From NCBI RefSeq assembly GCF_001510895.1, contig NZ_LPWA01000024.1:100819-164818 (forward strand): DNA of 64,000 nt. Reading direction: 5' to 3'. Position 1 is the first letter of the stretch; each line of letters starts with the position of its first letter. The translations under genes and the position numbers were made by a program. The notes beneath the pieces were generated by a model that was given only the letters and a program-made list of their open reading frames with translations, was not told the origin of the DNA and ran no database searches. This DNA is from Mesorhizobium loti (lineage in GTDB: Bacteria > Pseudomonadota > Alphaproteobacteria > Rhizobiales > Rhizobiaceae). Below are positions 58,553-64,000 of the stretch, piece after piece.

Positions 58553-58606
58553 GTTGCCCCTCATCCGCCTGCCGGCACCTTCTCCCCGTATGTGACGGGG
58601 AGAAGG
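58553..58606 (-). repeat. Palindromic repeat family B, copy 3
   Basis: Arm GTTGCCCCTCATCCGCCTGC, then hairpin CTTCTCCCCGT / ATGTG / ACGGGGAGAAG (58579-58605). Inverted partner of 58675-58733, with hairpins innermost, opposite to the 25105/25234 doublet. Confidence 0.85.
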
Positions 58607-58674
58607 GGGCTGGCTGCTGCCACGGCACTGTTTCTGCGGCGCTGGTGATTGGCGAAGCCGTTGAGGAGAGCGCC

Positions 58675-58733
58675 CCTCTCCCCGTCACTATACGGGGAGA
58701 GGATGCCGGCAGGCAGGTGAGGGGCGGCGCAAC
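58675..58733 (+). repeat. Palindromic repeat family B, copy 4
   Basis: Hairpin CCTCTCCCCGT / CACTAT / ACGGGGAGAGG (58675-58702), then arm ATGCCGGCAGGCAGGTGAGG to GCGCAAC. It lies about 20 bp after the end of rhaK (rhaK ends at 58756 on the minus strand) and could protect or end its transcript. Confidence 0.85.
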
Positions 58734-58755
58734 CCTATCAGGCAGTAACAAAGGA

Positions 58756-60120
58756 TCACGTTCCGACGGCCTGCTGCCATGCCCGGGCGTATTCGCCCCA
58801 TGTGTGCTCGGCCGTCGGCTCGGTCCGCTCGCCCTTGCTCGCCGCCTCAACACCGTCCGACGCCAGCAGTGCCGCGCCGATGCTGGTGCCGGTCGAGGTC
58901 TCCGACGCAATTGCCGGCCGGCCTGTCGCAGCCGCCAGCATGCGGATGAAGAGCCGATTCTGCGCAAACGGTCCTTCGACGGTCGTCGGCCCGTCACCGC
59001 CGATCAGATCGAGGCAGGTCGCTGTCATCAACGCCAGATAGAACGAGATGACGACGAAGCGCTGGCCGGGGCTCATGCCTTCCGCATTGGCCCACTGCGC
59101 AACACTGTGCGGGAAGGGTCCGGAACCCTGCTGAGCGGAAGGCAGCAGCAAGACCTCTCGCGCCAGCACAGCGGCGACATCGTCCTGGCTCCAATTGCCG
59201 GGCTGGCCCTCGGTGAGCAGCGAGAACTCGCGCCCGCCCATGAAGCGCGCCGATGGCACCGGGTCGCCGAGCGCATTGACGTTGACCAGCGTGTCGCGCG
59301 CCGGATCAAGCTCGACTTTCTTGCCGCCCACCGCCATCGACACCACCCAGGTGCCGGTCGAAACGACTGAGAAGGGTGGTCGGTCGGCCAACAGATGCGG
59401 CAGCAGCGAGGCGTTGGAATCGTGCAGGCCGCAGAACACTGGTGTTTGCGGGTCGAGCCCGGTCTGTCGCGCGAGCGCCGGCAGGATCGGTCCGAGTCGA
59501 TCCTTCGCCGGCCGCACCGGCGCCATCAGATGGCGCCAGCCCATCCTGTCGACCAGCGATGAATAGTCGGCCCGCCAGGGGTTCCACAGATCGGTGTGGC
59601 AGCCCAGCGATGTTACCTCGTTGGCCGCGACGCCGGTCAGTCGCAGCGCCCAGTATTGCGGGTACATGAGGATTGCCGCCGCTCTGGCGAATTCGCTGGG
59701 AAAGCGCTGCTGCTGCCAGAAGAGCTGCGCGCCGATGTTGAGGCCGGCGGGCAGGCGCGGCGTGCCGGTCTCGGCAAAGGGCGGGCGAACGGCATCATAG
59801 TCCTGCGCGAGTTCGTCGATGCCGGTGAACTCATAGTCGATCACCGGCAGCGCAAGTTCGCCTTCGGAATCGACCAGCACGGCGGTTGCACCGTGCGTCG
59901 TGATGGAGACGGCATCGATGCGCTGTTCGCGGTGCAGCGCGGCAAGACTTTCGAGGATGAACGTCCACAGCCGTTCGACATCGTGATGCGGGTAGGGGCC
60001 GTCCGCGGCGACGGCATTGGCCGTGCGGCGGAGCGCCACTTCGGCCATACGCTCCAGGTCGACCAGCGCCACCTTGGCATTGGTCTTGCCGATATCGATG
60101 ACGGCGACGCGACGGATCAT
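58756..60120 (-). CDS. rhaK: Rhamnose kinase RhaK (FGGY family)
   Basis: 454 residues from ATG 60120 ([21 protein letters not shown], phosphate-1 loop). FGGY/ASKHA motifs: [33 protein letters not shown] (catalytic Asp), [15 protein letters not shown]. In R. leguminosarum RhaK is the sugar kinase of the rha operon and is also needed for transport by RhaSTPQ. Its ATG overlaps the rhaU stop by four bases. Last gene of the operon. Confidence 0.9.
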   Translation of the reverse strand: MIRRVAVIDIGKTNAKVALVDLERMAEVALRRTANAVAADGPYPHHDVERLWTFILESLAALHREQRIDAVSITTHGATAVLVDSEGELALPVIDYEFTGIDELAQDYDAVRPPFAETGTPRLPAGLNIGAQLFWQQQRFPSEFARAAAILMYPQYWALRLTGVAANEVTSLGCHTDLWNPWRADYSSLVDRMGWRHLMAPVRPAKDRLGPILPALARQTGLDPQTPVFCGLHDSNASLLPHLLADRPPFSVVSTGTWVVSMAVGGKKVELDPARDTLVNVNALGDPVPSARFMGGREFSLLTEGQPGNWSQDDVAAVLAREVLLLPSAQQGSGPFPHSVAQWANAEGMSPGQRFVVISFYLALMTATCLDLIGGDGPTTVEGPFAQNRLFIRMLAAATGRPAIASETSTGTSIGAALLASDGVEAASKGERTEPTAEHTWGEYARAWQQAVGT

Positions 60121-60431
60121 GCCATATGGAACATGGTTTCCAGCGGCACCGCCACCGGCTCGTTGTCGGGTTTGGTCTCCATAACGTCGGCCATATGCGC
60201 CCACCAGCGCTGCATCACGAGGTGCTTGGGCAGGTCGGCCATGCCGTGATCTTCGCTGCGCCACAGCACCCCGAAAAGGATGTTGGTCTCCTCGTCGAGA
60301 TGGATCGAATAGTCGGAAATGCCGGCCTCTCTCAGCAGCGCCACCAACTCCGGCCAGATCTCGTCATGACGGCGCTTGTACTCGGCCCTCATGCCGGGAT
60401 TGAGCTTCATCTTGAAGGCGTATTTTTCCAT
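60117..60431 (-). CDS. rhaU: L-rhamnose mutarotase
   Basis: 104 residues from ATG 60431. The whole protein matches the mutarotase fold: [58 protein letters not shown] and [20 protein letters not shown], including the catalytic His ([10 protein letters not shown]) and the WW pair. It interconverts alpha and beta L-rhamnose. Overlaps rhaQ and rhaK at its ends. Confidence 0.94.
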   Translation of the reverse strand: MEKYAFKMKLNPGMRAEYKRRHDEIWPELVALLREAGISDYSIHLDEETNILFGVLWRSEDHGMADLPKHLVMQRWWAHMADVMETKPDNEPVAVPLETMFHMA

Positions 60432-61432
60432 CAGGCGAAGCGCCCTTCGCGCAGGCGCCGCCACACGATCGGCAGCGCGATGACGATGATCAGCAACAGG
60501 CCGATGAAGATCGACATCACGATGCCGGGCACGTTGAGCAGGCCGAGGCCGAAGGTCACCAGCCCCATGATGAAGGCGGCAAGCACGACGCCGAGGATGC
60601 TGCCGGCGCCGCCGAGGATCGAGACGCCGCCCAGCACCACCATGGTGATCGCCTCCAGCTCATAGCCCTGTGCGATCGACGGCCTTGTCGAGCCAAGCCG
60701 CGAGGTGATCAGCACCGAGGCGATGCCCGACATCAGCCCGGTCAGGCAGAACAAGATGAATTTGATGCGGCCGACGCGCACGCCCGAGAACTGGCAGGCG
60801 ACCGGATTGTTGCCGATGGCAAAGACCTTCCGGCCAAAGCTCGTGCGATGCAGCACGAACCAATAGATGAGCGCTGCGACGAGGAACAGCGCCAGCTCGA
60901 ACGAGAAAACCCACCAGACATAACCCTGGCCGAAGAAGGCGAAGCTTGCCGGATACCCCTTGTAGGCCTGGTCGCCAAGGATGATGAAGGCGATGCCGCG
61001 AAACAGGCTCATCGTGCCGATGGTGACGACGATGGAGGGCAGGCCGAGCCGGGTGACCAAAAGCCCGTTGAAGGCGCCGCAGCCGAGCCCGACAACGATG
61101 CCGATCGCCACCAGCACCGGCGTGCCGGCGCCGGCCTGCACTGCCATACCCATCATCGTCGAGGCCAGCGCCACGATAGCCGCGACGGACAGGTCGATCT
61201 CGCCGGAGATGATCAGCAGCGCCATGGCGAGCGCGATCAGGCCCTTTTCGGTGAAGTTGAAGGTCAGGTCCGACAGCGACCACGGGTCGAGGAAGTAGGG
61301 CGAGGCGATGCTGTTCACCGCGAAGATGAGAACCGCGATGATGACGAGCAGCGCCTCCCAGGAGAAGATCGCCGAGGAGAGCGGCTTGTCGAGCCGGTCG
61401 GGGATATGGCGCGGGGCAGGGGTATCGGTCAT
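60431..61432 (-). CDS. rhaQ: Rhamnose ABC transporter permease RhaQ
   Basis: 333 residues, about nine to ten membrane segments. Monosaccharide permease loop [20 protein letters not shown] and the conserved [56 protein letters not shown]. Its ATG overlaps the rhaP stop (ATGA). It pairs with RhaP to form the channel of the RhaSTPQ importer. Confidence 0.92.
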   Translation of the reverse strand: MTDTPAPRHIPDRLDKPLSSAIFSWEALLVIIAVLIFAVNSIASPYFLDPWSLSDLTFNFTEKGLIALAMALLIISGEIDLSVAAIVALASTMMGMAVQAGAGTPVLVAIGIVVGLGCGAFNGLLVTRLGLPSIVVTIGTMSLFRGIAFIILGDQAYKGYPASFAFFGQGYVWWVFSFELALFLVAALIYWFVLHRTSFGRKVFAIGNNPVACQFSGVRVGRIKFILFCLTGLMSGIASVLITSRLGSTRPSIAQGYELEAITMVVLGGVSILGGAGSILGVVLAAFIMGLVTFGLGLLNVPGIVMSIFIGLLLIIVIALPIVWRRLREGRFA

Positions 61433-62406
61433 GCCGCTTCGGCCTTTCTCAGGATGATGCGGCCCTGCCGGCGCTCACCGCGCGCGTTGAGCACCACGGC
61501 CAGGATAATGGCGCTGCCCGAAATCGCCATCTGCCAGAAGGGCGAGATGTTGATGACCGGCAGCGCGTTGGAGATGATGCCGAGGAACAGCGCGCCGAGC
61601 ACGGCGCCGCCGACCGAGCCGATGCCGCCGGCGATCGAGATGCCGCCTATCACGCAGGCTGCGATGATGTTGAGCTCATAGCCGTTGGCGACCTCGACCG
61701 AGGCGATCACGTAGCGCGAGATCCACAGATAGCCAGCGAGCCCGCCGATCATGCCGGAAATGCAAAAGACGATGAACTTGGTGCGGCCGACATCTATGCC
61801 GGCATAGACCGACGCGGTTGGATTGACGCCGATGGCATGGATCGAGCGGCCGATCTGCGTGCGCGTCATCACCAGGAAGAACAGTGCGATCACCAGCAAC
61901 GCGATCCACGACAGCACCGGCAGGCCGAGGAAAGCGGCGCGCTGGAAGTTGATGAAATCCGGGCTCATCTGGTCGGCATTGACCCAAGCGCCGCCGGAGA
62001 CGACGAAGGTCGCGCCGCGATAGATGGTGAGTGTGCCGAGCGTCACCACGATCGAGGGGATGTTGAGGCGCCACACCAGGAAGCCGTTGATGGCGCCAAG
62101 CGCCAGCCCAACCAGCAGTGCGATGGCGATCAACGCCGGAATCGGGATCGCCGGATGGGCGGCGTTCAGCATCGCCACCACCATGCCGGTGAAGCAGAGG
62201 TTGGAGGCCATCGAGAGGTCGATCGAGCGCGTCAGGATCACCACCATCTGTCCCAGCGCCAGGATCATCAGGATAGAGGTGTCGTTGAACACCTGGCGCA
62301 GATTGGCCGGATCGGCGAAGCCGGGGAAGCGCGTCGAAATCAGGCCGATCAGAACGACGATGCCGGCAAGCAGCCAGATCTCGCGGTATTTGAAAAAATT
62401 CTTCAT
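61429..62406 (-). CDS. rhaP: Rhamnose ABC transporter permease RhaP
   Basis: 325 residues from ATG 62406 (MKNFFKYREIWLLAGIVVLIG). Permease motifs LTRSIDLSMASNLCFTGMVVAMLN, NIPSIVVTLGTLTIYRGATFVVSGG and GYELNIIAACVIGGISIAGGIGSVGG. The upstream frame is open into rhaT only because rhaT's frame is broken; the true start is the ATG overlapping the rhaT stop. Confidence 0.92.
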   Translation of the reverse strand: MKNFFKYREIWLLAGIVVLIGLISTRFPGFADPANLRQVFNDTSILMILALGQMVVILTRSIDLSMASNLCFTGMVVAMLNAAHPAIPIPALIAIALLVGLALGAINGFLVWRLNIPSIVVTLGTLTIYRGATFVVSGGAWVNADQMSPDFINFQRAAFLGLPVLSWIALLVIALFFLVMTRTQIGRSIHAIGVNPTASVYAGIDVGRTKFIVFCISGMIGGLAGYLWISRYVIASVEVANGYELNIIAACVIGGISIAGGIGSVGGAVLGALFLGIISNALPVINISPFWQMAISGSAIILAVVLNARGERRQGRIILRKAEAA

Positions 62407-63896
62407 GCCGCGATCCCCGCTGCTGTCCTGACCAGCGTTTCGGCGTCGAGGCCCTTGTTGTCGTAAGTCGCCGCGATGCGGCCTTCGCGCATGACGACGA
62501 CCCGGTCCGACATGCCGAGGATTTCGGGCAGCTCGGACGAGACCATGATCACTGAAAGGCCTTGCGCGACCAATTCGGCCATGAAGCCATGCACTGCAGC
62601 CTTGGAGCCGATGTCGATGCCCTTGGTCGGCTCGTCGAGGATGATCACCTTGGGCGTGGTTGCCAGCCATTTGGCGATGACAACCTTCTGCTGGTTTCCG
62701 CCGGAAAGCGTGCCGACATCCTGGCTGAGCGATGAGGCGCGCAGGTCCAGCCGCTCGGTGTAGGAGCGGGCGAGCGAGAACTCTTCCGCCAGTCTCAGCA
62801 CGCCGGACTGGAGGTGCGCGCGAGTGAAGGGAGAGAAACGTTCTGGAAGATCGGCAGGCCGATGACCACACCCTGCTTGCCGCGCTCTTCCGGCACGTAG
62901 ACGATGCCGGCCTCGATCGAATCCGCCGCCGATTTCGGCGTGATCGTCTGGCCGTCCAGCGAAATCGCGCCTCGCTGGTGCGCGTGATGCCGGCGATCGC
63001 CTGCATCACCTCGCTGCGGCCGGCGCCGACCAGCCCGTAGAAACCGAGGATCTCACCCTTGCGCAGCTCGAAGCCGATATCGTCGAATTCGGTCGGATGC
63101 GACAGCCCGGAGACCGACAGCACCGGCGCGCCGATCTTGGGTTGGCGCTCAGGGAAAATGTGGTCGACGTTGCGGCCGACCATCATGCGCACGATATCGT
63201 TCTGGCCGGTGTCCTTGAGCAGGCCTTCGCCGACCATCTCGCCGTCGCGGAACACGGTGTAGCGGTCGGCGATGCGATAGATCTCGTCGAACTTGTGGCT
63301 GATGAAGAGCACAGCCTTGCCTTCGCTCTTCAGGAATTCGATCAGGAGAAAGAGCTCCTCGATCTCCTTCATCGAAAGCGCGGCGGTCGGCTCGTCCATG
63401 ATGACGATGCGCGCATCGATAGACATCGCGCGGGCAACGGCTACGAGGTGCTTGTTGGCGATGCCGAGATCCTTCAGCCGTGCGTCGGCGTCAATATGGC
63501 CGGCGCGCATCGTCTCCAGCACCTCGCGCGCATTTTTGCGCATGGTGCGCCAGTCTATGGTGCCGAAGCGGGTGCGCGGCGCGTGGCCGAGGAAGATGTT
63601 CTCGGCGACCGAGAGGTCGTCGAACAGCACCGTTTCCTGGTGGATGGCGGTGATGCCGTGACCGAAGGCGGCATGCGCGCTGGGCAGCGTCGTGGCTTGC
63701 CCGTCGATGCTGATCTCGCCTGAGTCGGGTTGGTAGATGCCGGTCATGATCTTGACCAGCGTCGACTTGCCGGCGCCATTCTCGCCGATCAGCGCCGTCA
63801 CCTGGCCCGGGTAGAGCGACAGGCTGACATTGTGCAGCGCGCGGACGCCCGGAAAACTCTTGGAGATGCCGGCGAGCGTCAGGCGCGGAGCCGCAT
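62403..63896 (-). CDS. rhaT: Rhamnose ABC transporter ATP-binding protein RhaT, frame broken three times
   Basis: Two fused ATPase domains: [33 protein letters not shown]; second domain GLVGAGRSEVMQAIAG, then [15 protein letters not shown] and VIILDEPTKGIDIGSKAAV. Breaks: near 63893 (ATGC then GGCTCC; one C gives MPAPRLTLAGISKSFPGVRAL), near 62971 (SEGAISLDGQTITPK lost) and near 62816 (LPSLARHLQSGVLRLAEEF lost). With three bases restored the protein has 498 residues, normal for the family. The start ATG at 63896 has GGGGGAGGG before it, supplied by a family A repeat. Confidence 0.9.
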
Positions 63897-63897
63897 T

Positions 63898-63950
63898 ACC
63901 CTCCCCCTTGTGGGGAGGGTCGCGAACAATTTGAGCGGGGTGGGGTTGTC
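63898..63950 (+). repeat. Palindromic repeat family A, single arm upstream of rhaT
   Basis: CCCTCCCC (63899-63906), CTTGT, GGGGAGGG (63912-63919), then GTCGCGAACAATTTGAGCGG and GGTGGGGTTG. Read toward rhaT, the hairpin ends in GGGGGAGGG next to the start codon. The last 50 bases of the window after it show no gene and should lead to rhaS. Confidence 0.75.
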
Positions 63951-64000
63951 TAGCATAGTAAGTTAAGGTCCTGGTGCATGGAGTAGTGTCGCTCCCACCC

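Noticed and set aside
61429..63801. A natural fusion of ATPase and permease in one 790-residue protein
   Set aside because: The middle third is out-of-frame nonsense; two base deletions in rhaT create the apparent fusion, and rhaP has its own ATG at 62406.

Overview
The window is chromosomal DNA from an alphaproteobacterium of the order Rhizobiales, and the gene content fits Mesorhizobium or a close relative. Reasons: GC-rich third codon positions, a GcrA cell-cycle regulator, 5-aminolevulinate synthase, class I lysyl-tRNA synthetase, a metZ gene under a SAM-II riboswitch, a gbpR/chvE/gguABC sugar-uptake locus as in Agrobacterium, a rhaTPQUK rhamnose operon as in Rhizobium leguminosarum, and several families of rhizobial-type palindromic intergenic repeats. 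This is inferred from gene families, not from a database match.

Layout. 1-344: start of a sterol desaturase-family gene running off the left edge. 1045-9281: MerR regulator and fatty/branched acyl-CoA degradation operon (two acyl-CoA dehydrogenases, thiolase, FadJ, thioesterase) with two LiuR-like operators; a small DUF559 nuclease gene flanked by inverted repeats sits between the dehydrogenases. 9376-13965: S24-type repressor/peptidase, SNase-like protein, lysyl-tRNA synthetase, TerB-like protein, solute-binding protein. 14193-16418: LuxR/LuxI quorum-sensing pair with a crotonase-fold gene. 16505-21471: PPK2, PhoR, PhoU, CorA, a heptanucleotide array and GcrA. 21828-30610: argD, argF, hslO, apaG, a GT21 glycosyltransferase, metZ with SAM-II riboswitch, dcd, an amino-acid binding protein. 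30777-37340: gguC-gguB-gguA-chvE with divergent gbpR. 37444-40125: an accessory-looking patch (Arg/Tyr-rich Tat protein, small HTH protein, RelA/SpoT-domain protein) ending at the 3' end of tRNA-Gly(CCC). 40343-48864: mixed housekeeping genes and a LuxR-type response regulator. 48836-52320: SLC5-type hybrid histidine kinase (CrbS-like). 52657-58485: mscL, aminotransferase, hemA, galE, D-amino-acid dehydrogenase. 58756-63896: rhaK, rhaU, rhaQ, rhaP, rhaT; rhaS should lie just beyond the right edge.

Two observations stand out. First, nine genes (fadJ, lysK, luxR, luxI, gguB, a MATE gene, crbS, galE, rhaT) contain twelve apparent one-base deletions; every one is repaired by restoring a single C after GC on one strand, which points to a systematic sequencing error rather than true pseudogenes. 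Second, the DUF559 nuclease gene is enclosed by ~55-bp near-identical inverted repeats of a hairpin family also found elsewhere in the window, so it looks like a small mobile cassette dropped into an operon. The repaired luxR-luxI region also exposes a candidate lux box, and the crotonase gene beside luxI suggests an unusual acyl-homoserine lactone.
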